This document shows positions 21,834-34,100 of a stretch of 64,000 nucleotides of DNA, one piece after another. Each line of letters starts with the position of its first letter. The first letter of the stretch is position 1. This DNA comes from Cafeteria roenbergensis (lineage: Eukaryota > Sar > Bigyra > Bicosoecida > Cafeteriaceae). Under the pieces are notes generated by a model. The model made no database searches and was not told where the DNA came from. It saw nothing but the letters and a program-made list of their open reading frames with translations. The position numbers and the translations under genes are program-made. The DNA is taken from NCBI GenBank assembly GCA_008330645.1, contig VLTN01000057.1, positions 62,001-126,000 on the forward strand, read 5' to 3'.

Positions 21834-24682
21834 ATGCGGACTGCATCCCGGGGGCGCATCCTCCCCATGCTCGGTGGGGCGTTTTGCTCCAACCTGGGCC
21901 GCGTCGGGTTGCTGTGCGCGCGGCCCTACAGCCTGGACAGCTTCGCCAAAGGCATCGCCGCCGTCGAGGTGAGGCTTGGCCAGTGCGCAGGCCCGCTGCG
22001 CCGCGTCCTCGGAGACTGTCTCGCCAGCGTTGGCGTGCCTTCATGCTGTCAATGTGGCGCATGCTCACCCGGGAGCGGTGTCTCAGCGCAGACCTGACGC
22101 CAATTGCGCGGCCTGCGCACCTGCGCGGCCGCAGTCGCGCCGGGCTCCTTGCACGCCCCACCCTTCCCCCCGCCGTTCGCCCGCTCCTCGGTTCCCGCCC
22201 AATCTCATTCCCCTGGTCGCGCGCCGCTTCCCTGTGCTGTCCATGCGCCCCGTCCCTGCCTCTGCAGGCCGCTCCAGCCCCCGACAAGCTGTCCGCGATG
22301 ACCGCCCTGCTGGCCGACTGCCTCGCCGCCGACGGGCCCCAGGAGGCGTGCAGAGCCGCCATGCTGGCCAGGGGAAGGGTCGCCCCTGCCCACGAGTCCC
22401 GGCCCACGGGTATGGGCGCGGCAGCGCTGGCGGGCTCCATCGCTCAGGCGTTCGGCTCTGACGTGCGGACCGTCCAGGCCGAGGCTTCGTCTGCCGGGGG
22501 CCTCGCGGCTGCAGCGGCGGCCCTGTGGCGAGCGCCTGCGGCACCCAGCGGCGGCTCTGCAGAGTCCCCCGCCGTCAGCACCGCAGAGCTGGCCTTGCTG
22601 GCAGAGCGACTCGGGGCGGTTTCGGGCACAGGAGCGACGCAGAGCCGCGTCGACATGGTGTCTGAGCTCCTCTCCCGTTGCGGCTCTGCCGAGGCGGCGT
22701 CGGTTGTGGTTCGCGTGGCGCACGGGCCGGGAGCGATGCGCACCGGAGTGGGCGACGTCGCCGTCGTGACGGCGCTGGCGCTGGCGGCCAGGAGGCACAG
22801 TCTGGCAAACGCGCAAGGCTTGGAAGGATCGGCCCCGTCAAGCGGTTTCGTAGACCGCACGGCGGGAGCTCCATCGCCGGAGCAGTCCGCCGCGCGCGAC
22901 ACGCAGGCTGGAAGCGCAGGGGGCAACGCTCTTGGCCCCGGTGCCGGGGACTGTTGCGACGAGGCACCGGCAGCGGCTAGTCTTCAGGACATCGCGCGCC
23001 ACTTCGCGGTAGAGCCTGACCTGCGCTACATCGTGGACGCGGCGCTAGCGGCCGCCCGGGCGGGCCGCTCGGCGGGGTCCGAGCGGGAGCGGAAGGATTT
23101 GCGGCCTGAGGACCGTTGGAGGGGCGTTGGCGTGCCGGTCGGGGCGATGCTGGGCGTGGCGGCTCGAAGCGCGGACGATGCGGCGGCGAGGGTGCAGGGC
23201 TGGTCAGAGGCGTCGGGGGGCTGGGTGGCGGCAGACTGGAAGGCCGACGGAGAGCGCGTGCAGGTCCACGTGTCGGCCGAGGGGGGGAGGGTGTTCAGCC
23301 GCAACGGAGAGGACTCGACTGCCAAGTTTGGCGCGCTGGCGGAGTCGCTCTGGGCAGCTGCTGACGCTGCCGCGCGGGCGCACGGGAAGGCTGTGACTCC
23401 CTTTGTGGTCGATGGCGAGGCGGTGCTGCTTGAGGAGGCGCGAGAGGGGGATGCTGGGCAGGGGGCTGTGTGGCCGCGCGCGATTGCGGCAGACAGGGGG
23501 GCCTTTCGGCTCATGCCGTTTCGAGAAGTGGCTCGCCTGGCGCGAAAGGGCACATCGCAACACGACCAGAGGGGCACTGACGACGATGGCGGCGAGGTGG
23601 CCAGCGGCACCGGCAGCAGTGGCGGCAGCGCGGGGCCCGCGCGCAAGCTTGGGGTTGTCGTGTTTGACCTTCTATTCAGCGAAGGGGCCGGGCTGCTATC
23701 GCTTCCGCTGAGGAAGAGGCGAGAGCGCCTCGGCGGCCTGTTTGCGGGCAACACGGGGTTCGCGACGGGCGTTGCCCTGGCGCCCGGGGTGGATGTCGAG
23801 GCGTCGGCAGACGGGGTGAGGCTGTCTCGGCGATCGGCGAACGGGTCGGGCGGAGCGAGAAGAACGGGCGGAGCTGAGTCCAGCGAAAGCCTGGCTGCGG
23901 CGCTGCGAAACGAGGCGCTGCTGGCCGCGGCCCACGGCGGGGAGGGGCTCATGTTGAAGCCGCTGGACAAGGGGTCGGCAGCTCGCAAGGGGGCAGCCTC
24001 CGGCGCGGCAGACCCTGCCGAGTACCGCCCGGCGACGCGCAGCACGTCATGGGTCAAGCTCAAGGTCGACGCGCAAGGCGTGCGCAGCAAGGCCCCTGCG
24101 GCAGACGCCGCCGTCGGCGGGGACACGCTGGACTTGATAGTCGTGGGCGCCTTCCGCGGCAAGGGGAGGCGGGCCAAGGGCCCCGGTGCCTTTCTGGTTG
24201 GCTGTTTGGCCGACGAGCGGGGTGGTGAGACTGGACGCGGCGGGAGCCGCACCACGCCGGAGGCGCGCCCCCTGGAGGTGGTCCCGGTGGCGAGGATCGG
24301 GACGGGGCTGTCAGACGCCGACTTGGAGCGCTTCGGCGAGCGTGTTCGCGCCGCAGAGGCTGCAGGAGAGGCGGGGCCAGAGCCGCCCGGATGGGTGCGA
24401 CTTCCCAAGCGGCTGTCAAAGGCGCGCGCCCCGCATGTGTGGCTCCACGACGCCATGACCTTCCCACCGTGGGAAGTCAAGGCCACAGAAGCCACGCCGT
24501 CCGCCGAGTACGAGGCCGGAAGCTTTGCTCGCCAGGCCCAGGACGGGGCAGGATTCTCGCTGAGATTCCCCAGGTTGGTGCGCGAAAGGCCCGACAAGCC
24601 CCACGAGCGTGCCAGCACCGAGGCCGACGTGGTGGCGCTCTCCGAGCAGGACCGCTGCGATGGCCAGGCCCGTCGCGCGTAG
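21834..24682 (+). CDS. LIG1: ATP-dependent DNA ligase I
   Basis: Two exons, 21834-21968 and 22268-24682 (phase-0 intron of 299 bp, GTGAGG...TGCAG), encode 849 residues. The DNA-binding domain begins at once after the leader (SLDSFAKGIAAVEAA). The nucleotidyl-transfer core has motif I WKADGER with catalytic Lys about 370, motif III VDGEAV, motif IIIa VVVFDLLF, motif IV GGEGLMLK and motif V SWVKLK. The OB-fold follows with LDLIVVGAFRGKG, VARIGTGLSD, WEVKATE and SLRFPR, as in eukaryotic LIG1. It seals Okazaki fragments and repair nicks. Differences from human LIG1: no long N-terminal regulatory region with a PCNA box, and low-complexity Gly/Ser inserts between motifs. The first 34 residues are basic with no acidic residue, so a mitochondrial form is possible. 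ATGs at 21762 and 21867 are alternative starts. Confidence 0.93.
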
Positions 24683-25142
24683 CGCGGGGCCGCGCCGATC
24701 CTCCCGCTGTCTTGATGGTCTCGTCGCGTGCTCGCACGCCTCGAGGCAGTCACGGCGGCATCAACATGGAGCCGGCCTGGCAACTGGAGCACGCGCTGCA
24801 AAGGCAACAATAGCCCCTGGCGGCCGAGAGAGCTGCGCTTCCCTGCCCAGGGACGGCCAGGTGTGCGTGGCTAGGCAGGGGAACAGCTCTGTGGCGACTC
24901 TGATGCGTGTCTGGCAGCCACAGCAGATGCACTTCCGAGCCGAACCTTAGTTGAACACAGGCGCCAGGGCAGCTGCCGCCTGTGACACTCCGGCCCCCGC
25001 ATTTCGCCGTAGGGGCGCGCAGCGGCGCAGGTGCGGAAGCAGCGCGCCAGGGGCCCCGAGCGGCCGCTGAGCCCGCCTGCTGCGTGGGTCGTCCCGGGCG
25101 CTGCGATCGACTTGGAAGTGCTGAACCTGGACAGCAAAAAAT
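24683..25142. other. Intergenic, no gene seen
   Basis: The 460-bp spacer between DNA ligase I and the TmcB-like gene has no supported gene. The sequence around 25120-25145 becomes locally A-rich (ACAGCAAAAAATATGC) just before the first candidate ATG of the next gene, which may mark its promoter or start context. Confidence 0.4.
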
Positions 25143-28100
25143 ATGCTGTGTCGGGAGCTCGGCGACCTCACTCCGGCTCCGGCCAGCCCCTCCCCGGCGG
25201 GGCGGTCTGCGCCCCACGCCCCTATGCGCCTCAATGGGCCGGCGCCGGCCGGCACGGAGCCTCCTTGGGAGGCCAAGGGCGGGAGCGCCGACACGTCACG
25301 CGCGGTGGCTCTGGCACCGGCTTGCGGGTGTTCCCCCGCCGCCGCGCGACCGGCAGCCGCGCGCAGCCCCGGGACGTGGTCCTGCGCGCAGGGCATCAAG
25401 CTGCGGGCGGTTCGGGTGAGGCCGGGTGGGCGCCTTGGCGTCCCCGGCGGCGTCACGGCACGCGCCCCTCGCTTCGCAAGCCGCTCCCCGCAACACGAGG
25501 GCGTTTCCGACCGTGTCGAGGCCGTCGGCGGGTGGCTCAGCGGCGCCGTGTCGCCCCATCTCCGGCCCGGTCGCCCAGCCGCGCCGCAACCTGGTGCGCG
25601 CGCTGTGTGACAGAGCGTTTGCGCCACTGGTCTGGGCCCGCGCACGCTCTGCGACTGCCGCTGGTCCGCTCCCGGAGATGTTGTTGGTTCCCCGCAGGCC
25701 GCTGTGGGCCTCGACCGGCTGTCTGCGTTCGCCGCCTCGGCTCCCCAAGTGGCCTTGGCCAACGGGGCAGTGGTGGCGTGCCTCGTGTTCGACTGGGTCC
25801 AGCTCTTCGGCATCGTTGCGTCCGAGCAGGGCGGCTACAGGCTCGAGTGAGACCGGAATGCATTGCGAGTCCGCCTTGTGCCTTCGAGCTGAGTCGCGCA
25901 GGAAGCCCCCCGCCCCCCGCCCCTGCCGTTGCGCGCACCCCCGCCCGCGCTCCGCCGCACGGCCCTTGCCCGATCGCCGTGGACCCCCGGCCGCCCTCCT
26001 GAAATCAGGAGGCCTGCTTCCTCGGCGGCCGAGCACGGCGCCTCGTCTCGCGCTCTCGGGATCCACCGATCGTGTTTTCCGCCAAGCGCTGCCCAACGCG
26101 CAGGTGGCCGCTCATCGACTGGCTGCGCGACGGGTCCGTTTCCGCGCGCGTGCCCGGCCCTTCGCCGACGCTGGGGAGCTACCTCGCCGTGTGGGCGATT
26201 TCGGTGGCTGTCATGGCCGCCACGGTGGCGTTGGTCGTTTGCTTGGGCGCGTGTGGGGCGCCAGGCGGGCGCTCGCTGGCAGTAGCCCTCCGTGTCAGCC
26301 TTGCGGTCGTTGCCGCCGCTTCCTTTGTGCCGCTGGCCAGGGCGGCCACGGAGCCGCTCAGCTGCGCCCGGCTGCAGGCCTGGTCGTCGCCGAGCGAGCT
26401 TGCGTGCTGGGGCGCGCTGCACTGGGCTATGCTGGGGTCGGGGTTGACGGTCTGGGCTGCCTTCGTCGGAGCAGTGCTGCTCGCTCAGGCGTCGTGTTTT
26501 CCGACCGGGCTTCGCTCCGCCTCCGTTCTGGCCCTGCCGCGGGCCTGGCCCCTGGTTGCCGACACCGTCACACGAGCTGTCGTGGTGCTCGCTGCTGCCG
26601 TGCTGTGGGACAGCAAGCCGAAAGTCGTGGCCACCGTGTCGGCCGTGCTCTTCGCGGGCATGGCTGCCGCTGTGGGGCTGCGCCTGCCCTACTCGCACCC
26701 GCCGATGTCGCAGCTGAGGACTGCGATGTACGCAACGCTTGCATGGGCGGCCCTGGGCGGGGGCATCTCCACGGCCGCGACGAAGCACTCCGGGGCGACT
26801 GCGAATTCGGTCGCAACTTTTCAGCTGTGGTGGCTCACGGCAATGTTGCCCCTGGCCGCAGCCGCAGCCGGGCTGGTCATGTGCCGCCAGGCCTGGCTCA
26901 CCCGCAAGGCAGTGACGGTGGCCAAGTCGCTGCTTTCCAAGCACGCTGCCGCAGCAGCGGCCAGCCTCACGGCATGCAGCACTGTCGCGACAACGGCAAC
27001 GACGGCGGCGCAGTCGGGCGCCCTCGTGGCGCCCTCCCATGGAGCCCTTGCGGCCCGCACGTCGGATGCTAGCTGCGGGCGGCAAGGCGCTGCGTCGCGC
27101 CGCAGGAGCTCGCTCCCGCAAGGGGCCACCGTCCCAGCCCCGGACGCGCGGGCTGCCGCCGGCCCAGAGGCAGCCGGCATCGCTGCCTCCGCCAGCGCGC
27201 CTGAAGCGAGGGCCAGCAATGCAGGACGCAGCAGCACAACTGGCGCCCCTCTGGCGCGGCCAGTCGAGGCCACGCCCGCTGATCCGGGCGCACCGGCAGA
27301 GGGTCGCAGCCCGACCGCAGCGGCGGCCGGACGGCTCCGCGGCCACGGACCCCTCCACAACTTAGAGCCCGTGGCAGTCACAAGCGCATCGTCCCCGCTG
27401 CGAAGCGGCGCGCCCGTGTCGCCGCCGCGCCCACCTGCCGCCGCCGGCGCAGCCACTGCAGTTGCCGCCGCCGGCACGGCCGCCGCTCGTGGGAGGTCAG
27501 AGCTTGTCGCGGCACCAGCTGCTGACAGCGCCCGCCAGCGTCGCGTCGCTCACGTCGCGGTGCCGCCCCTCAGGGGGGCGTCGCTCCGATCCGCTTGCCA
27601 CGCCATCGACCTGCCCTCCCCAACGGCATCATCCATCAGATCCGCATCTGCGTCAGCTGCAGGTGCAACCGTCGCCGGGCCGGCCGCAGCGCCGTCCGTC
27701 CGGGACGGGGCTTGGGGCCTATCAAGGCCCGCATCGGGCTCTGCCATCGGCTCTACTGCCATCGGCTCTACTGTCATCGGCTCTACTGTCATCGGCTCTA
27801 CTGTCATCGGCTCTACTGTCATCGGCTCTACCGCCAGGCGTATCTCGCCCGGCCGAGTGCATGGCCCATCCGGCGCCTTCGCGTTTAGCTGGGACGCTGG
27901 CTCTGACGCGGGCGGCGCCGGCGCAGCGGACGCCGTCCCAGACGCTGACCGCTCGCCCTTCGTCTTCTCGCGCCGATCACCTGCAGCGGCAGCCGTGGGC
28001 GGGACTGGCGCGGCGGCCGCGGCCGCCGCTGCTGGCGTTGGGGCGCCGTGGGGGGGCGCGGCTCGGCCGCTGGTGCGCGCGGAGTCGCTTGCGGTTGCCG

Positions 28101-31100
28101 TCGCCTCCACCCCGGGAAGGTCTCGTCCTGAGAGGTGGGGACTGCCCCGGGCTGTGTCGGCCGGTTCTGGCGCAGCAGGCCTGGTGGGGCAGCCGAATCC
28201 GTGGGCACGTAGCGCCGGCTACGGGGCCGCGACGCCTGAGCGACTCCTGGCGAGCGACGCTTCGGCTTCTGTGGACGTGACGGAGGGCCCTGGGGAGCCG
28301 CTTCGCCCAACGAAGCGCCGGCCGATCGCGCAACCGTCGGGGTATCGTTTCGCCGGACCCACGCCCCGCGGAGGCCCCTCCTTCGCCGTCGGCGGAGCGG
28401 CTGACGGCCAGCGAGCGCTCCCCAGGAGCACCAGCGCGGCCGCGCTTGGTGCCGGCCGGCCGGCGGCAGAGCCGTTTGGGCTGCACTCTGTCACGTTTCA
28501 TGGCTCTGCCGGTGTCGCTCGCGACTTCACCGCAGCTCTGCCGTGGGAAACCGTTGAGCCCGCGATGGCGAGCGGCCATCGGGGCGAGGCACATGGCACG
28601 ACGTGGGGACGGGCGGCGATGCCGACGTCGGCTGTCGATTCTAGGTTGCAGTTTCGGTTGCGGTTGACCAAGGGGCGTCGTGCGTCTTGCTTTGCGAGCC
28701 CGGGAGCGCACTCTGGCGCTGCCTTTGCCCGGTCACTGGGCGGTCAGCGGGACATCACAGATGACCTCACCCATGAGGTGTACGCTCTGCCAGTGCCCAG
28801 CTCGTTGGAGCGACGCGGAGTCGTTGGGAGGTCGGCGGATGGCGGCGCCAGACGTCGCCGCAACACGGTGCAGGCGTCGTCCACGCTGATTGGCAGGCGA
28901 CGGGCGCTGGACCCGGCACCGACTGCTCGGAGCGGCGGAGGAGACGCAGACCAACGCAACGCCGCAGCGCACGACAGCGGTTTCCCGTTCAACACGGGGG
29001 GCAGAGCTCCCCGGCCACGAAGAGCCAGCCTTGCCGGCATCAGCGATGTTGGTCGCCGGCCGAAGCAGTTCGCTGCCATGGAGACCTTTGGCCACGGGCA
29101 CGTGTCGCTCGGAGCTGAGAGACACTCCGGGTCCATATCCGGCTCGCGGCGGGCATCCCACTGCGCGGTTTCACGGCCGGTGAGCGAAACCGCCGAGAGC
29201 AACAAGCCCACATCGCGAAGGGAATCGCAAGCCAGTCGCCCTCTAGTCACCAGCTCTGCCGCCAGCCACGACGGCGCGTCCTGCAGAGGCACGGGCCAGG
29301 TGTCCGTTGGGAAGGGCCCCCGCTCGGGCCCCAGCCAGCGGAGCAGCAGCGCCCAGAGGCGCCGCCGCTTGCTGCTGCTGGACTCCGATGACCCGCGCGT
29401 GATTGAGCACCGCTCTGCCGGGTCACTTCCGATGGACCCGATGCTCGATCGACCGTCCAACAGGCAGGGCTCTGCCGTGCCGGGTCCCGGCCAGGCAGAG
29501 CCATTCAACCAAGGTGGCGCCCATCCTGACCGGAGGCGAAGGCTGGAGGTGGCAGCTGGTGCCGGCGCTGCCGGCGCTGTCGGCGCTGTCGGCGCTGCTG
29601 GCGTTGCCGCCGGTCTGGCCAGGCTGCGGCTTCGCCACGGCCACGGGGTCGACATCGGCTGGCACTTGACTGACGAAGGCGACACGGAGGGATCCGGCTC
29701 TGCAGGCGTCCCTCCCTCCATGCAGACGGGGTCACTTCACGCGCTGGACACGAGCTGGACGTCGGGCGACGGTGACAGCTTCCGGATTGACCCGCTCATG
29801 ACGGGCTCTGCAGGGAACGGACGTGCGTTGAGCGGGGACGCATCGGCGGCCTTGACGGTGCACGCCCGCCATACGGGGTCCCCTGTCGCGCAGAACGACA
29901 CCACCAGCGGTTTCACGAGCGGTTTCTCCAGCGCTGGCGGCGGGCGGCGCCGCCGAAGGCAGCAGAGGCTGCTGCTGTCAGCGAGGGGTTGCTCTGCAGA
30001 TGATGGGGGCTTGATGCCGTTTGAGGGACTGCCAGGGTCAGACTCGGTGGTGGGTCACTCGAGGGGCCTGGGTCACTCCTCGGCGTATCAGCAGACGCCG
30101 AACCTGCTCGGGTTGGAGCGGCACGCCGCGTCTCTCATCTCAAGTGAACGGGAGGCGGAGTCCCTCGTAAGGGCAGCGGTTTCGGTGCCCTCATCGTGTC
30201 GAATCGCATATGGCAGAGCCATAGCCAGCGAAGCGGTGTCGCTGTTTCCCAACTCCGCACGTGCGCTGTCTCTGTTGGCGGCAGTGTTGGTCGCCTGGCC
30301 TCAGCTCCCTGACGACGTGGCAGAGGCAGAAACCCTCCTCAAGAGAGCCGGTGCAATGTCAGGACCGCCTTCGTGCTCGGCGCCCCCGGGCCAGGCTGCT
30401 GGTGCAACCCCAGCAACCTCCACCACCGCCGCCGCTGCTACAACTGCTACAGCCGCAACCTCCGCCACGGCCACGGCCACGGCCACCTCCGCCACCGCTG
30501 CTACAGCTGCCACGGCCACCGCCACGGCCGCCACCGCCAACGTCTCTTCCAACCTCACCGCTGCCACCGCCAGCGCCGCCACTGCCACTGCCGCTGCTCC
30601 GGCAAACGACCTGGCGAGGATAGACGTCGACAGCGCCATGGCCAGGCTCGCGGACGCCACGGCGTCGCTCATCAGACAGGTGAACCTGGAAGGATCGTGC
30701 GATGGCTCTGCCGGACCGCACTGGACGCGGGGAAGCCCCCTCGGCGCTCCTGCGATGGTCCCGCCGCCGGGCAGGAGGGGTTCGGGCGGTCGCTGTGGAG
30801 CCGGTGGCCGGTTGTGCTGCTTGGGAAGGATCGGAAGGATCGGAAGGATCTGCTGCAGGAGCGACGCAGCGGGCCGGCGGGCCGTGGCAGCAGCTCCCAT
30901 CGCGAGCCGAGCGGCAGAGCCCAAGGGCGCGCCGCGCTCGAGCGGTGCGTTGAGCAGCGCGCCGGCTAGCCGGCCCAGGGTGGCCGAAGCACGGACCGAC
31001 GCCCCGGCAGAGCCGTCAGCTGGACAGCGGGCGGCCACGGCGGCAGCAGCTCTGCAGCGCCACCTCGAGGCCGCCTCCCTGCAGCGCGACCTGTGGGCAG

Positions 31101-34100
31101 AGCTCGCCGCTGGCCGCGCTCCCGAAGCGGCCGCCGCCTTTGCCGACTACGAGCTGGCGGTTTCGCGGGCCGACCGGCTCTACCGGTCGGGTCTGCTTCG
31201 CTGGCCGGGATGGAGCGGTCTGAAGCGAGCCTTCGGCGTGTTTGTCGCCGGCGTGGCGGGCGACCGGCGAACCGGGGCGGCGTATCTATGGGCCGGGGGC
31301 GGCGAGCCGGAGGCGGCTTCAATCAGCAGAGCTGCTCTGCCGCCGTCTTCGTTCGGAAGGGTCATGGGCTCTGCTTGCGAAAGCTCAGTCGTTGAAACCG
31401 CTGCCACGTCGCGGAGTGCTGCTGTCGGTCGTACGGGGTCAGACCCGCTCCCTGTCACTGACGCGCAACTGCTGGCTGTGGCTGCGGTTTCGCCGGATGC
31501 TCTTGCGGACTGCAACACATTGTCGGCAAAACGTTCCGCCGTGCCGCAGCAGGAGCGTGCCCCGCCGGCCCAGCGTCGGCTCTCTGGCTCAGAGGGCTCG
31601 AACCAACGCACGCTTCGCCTCGACCGGTTTCGGCAGAGCCGCTCACCGCTCTGGCCTGGCAGAGCCGCGTGCTGCACCGACCACGATGCGATCCTTCCAG
31701 CGTGGGCGCTGAGGCTGCGGATGTGGCTCTACCTTGGCGTGCTTGCGTTGGCCGGGGCGCTGTTCGTCTCTGAGGCCATGTCCGTGTCAGCCATCGTGGA
31801 GCTTAGGCAGGCGGCTGACGCTGCGGAGGCAGCGGGGTCCTGGCGGTTTCACGCCAGCACCGCGCTTCACCGCGGCAGGCAGCTTCGCCTGGCGGTCAAC
31901 GAAGCCAACACGACCGGTGCGGCCAGCAATACGACTGACGGGGATGTGATGGAGCTGCGACAGTCCCTTGACGCTTCTGCGGTGGCGATGCATGCAGCAG
32001 TTTCGCGAGCCCAGGCATTTGCTTGCGGGCGAAGTGGCCTGACCGAGCTGTGGGCATCACCAGCTGAGCTCCCTGCGCTATCAACTTCCAGTCAGGACTG
32101 GGTCAACCGGGTGTCGGCATCGGGCCCGCTGAGCCTGACCACGCTCGTGTCGTTGCATCGCTCGGCTGTGGCCGCAGTCGCATCGAGCGACCCCGCGTTG
32201 CTCGCCGGGACATGGATGACAGTCGCTCAATCCAACGCAACATCGCCAGCCAACGGGACGACACTTCCAGCCCAAGGCTCGGCTACAACCACCCCAGTGC
32301 GGTTCCATTTCACGGGCGACGACGACGACGACGCCAGCGCTAGGTCTGACGGTGGCTCAGCCGACCCGTTTGTGGCCGTGCCGCCATACGCGTTCATGGT
32401 GCAGAGCTACGCTTCAATGTTGGAAGGATCGGCGACTGTCGGCTCTGCCATTGTCGACAATGCATTCGAAGTGGCAGAGCTCGCTACCACGACGTCAACC
32501 GTGTTCTGGCTGGGCCGCCTCCTCCTCCTCGGCGCCCTCGCTCTGTGGGCGGCTTCGTCGGTGAGCTGCATCGCCGGAAGGCAGGCACTGGCTCTCCGGT
32601 CCGTCCTGATGACCGCATCGCAGCGCAGGGCGTCACGACTGGCATCGAGGGCGGGGAAACAATTGGCCGCGCTGAGGGGCCTGCAACGGTCAGGGTTGAC
32701 GATTGACCAGCTGCCCCCCGGCTCTGCCGCCTTCGCCTCGGTTCTGTGGCACGCGAAACTGCTGCGCCGAGGCCAGGCCAGGAGAACGGCCCCGCTAACG
32801 ACCACCGTTGCCGGCGATGGGCGCCGCGCACCGCCATCGCACGAACAAGGACCGCCATCGACGGCCGTTGCCGCAGCGGGTGCGGCGCCATCGACGGCCG
32901 CGGCACTCGCGACCGAGGCCCCGACGGCGGCCATCGCAGCAGGAGGCGCCGGTCGCGGAGGCTTGCGATCGACCAACGACACCAGTGACTCCGACTGGCA
33001 GAGCCCCACTGTGTGCGCGGTCGTTGGGACGTCGGCCGCGGGGGCGAGGGCCTCGGGGTCCCTCGCCGAGCTGATGCTCGGGGGATACCTGCGTGACGTC
33101 CGCGTGACTGCCCTGCCTGACCACGCCCAGCAGCAGCAGCAGCAGCAGCTGCTGCTGCAGCCAGCCTTTGCGGGCAGAGCCACTTCAGGCGGCTCGTCCA
33201 GCAGGGTGGCGCCCGCTGGCATGTCGCCGCTGCTCAGCGCTGTTCAGCGCAGCCCCGGAGCGGCATCGCCCGTGCCGTCCCCCCATGGCTTGTCGAGGCT
33301 CTCCACCCCGCTGGGGACCCCTCGGCCAGTCATCTGTCAGTCAGGAGTGGGTTCGCTCGTCAGCCCGGCAGCTGCGGCCCGTCGCGTGGTCAGCCCGGCA
33401 TCGTCCGCCCATCACACCATCAGGATCCACTCGCCCCGCCCTGACTCCGTTGGCAGGCCGGCGGGAGCGCAGCTGTCCATCGGAGCAGCGGTTTCACGTT
33501 CGCCGCTTGCGTCGTTGCCCAGCCGGTCGTGGCACCACTCCGCGTCTCTCAGCAATCAGGCTGACGTCGGTGGAAGTAGGCGGAGCTCTGCCACTTCGTC
33601 TACAAGCAGAGCTGCGGAGGGTGGCAAGCCCGTCAACGCCAGCGCCGCCGACGTCCCGCCTCGCTTCAGGGAAGGCCTCTCAGGGGGTCCTCTGTCGGCT
33701 GGGCTTGCTGCCGCTCGCGGCAGAGCCGACCACGCCGGCAGAGCTGGCCACGCCGGCAGAGCTGGCCACGCCGGCAGCCATGGTGATCTCAGGGGCATTG
33801 CGCAATCCCGCTCCAGGCAGGATCGCGGCTCTGCCGGTGAGCTGTTGCTCGGCAGCCCATCGCTGCCCGCCAAGGCTGCCGAGCCGACGACACCAGCGAG
33901 CCAGTCGGCGTTGGGACGGCAGCTTCCTGGCGCCAGTCTCCCGTCGGTCAGTGCCAATCAAACGACAGTCGGCGGCCAGTCAACGTCGGTGTTCATGCTT
34001 GCATCGTATGCGGGCGATGACTCGCAAAGCGGCTCTGCCCGCACGGCGTCGACGTCCGTTGCTGCCGAGATGTCGGCCCGAGCTTCGCCGATGGGGCCGT

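Noticed and set aside
23026-24810. Minus-strand frame of 594 codons over DNA ligase I
   Set aside because: Ser/Arg/Pro-rich shadow of the ligase exon, which has every catalytic motif on the plus strand.
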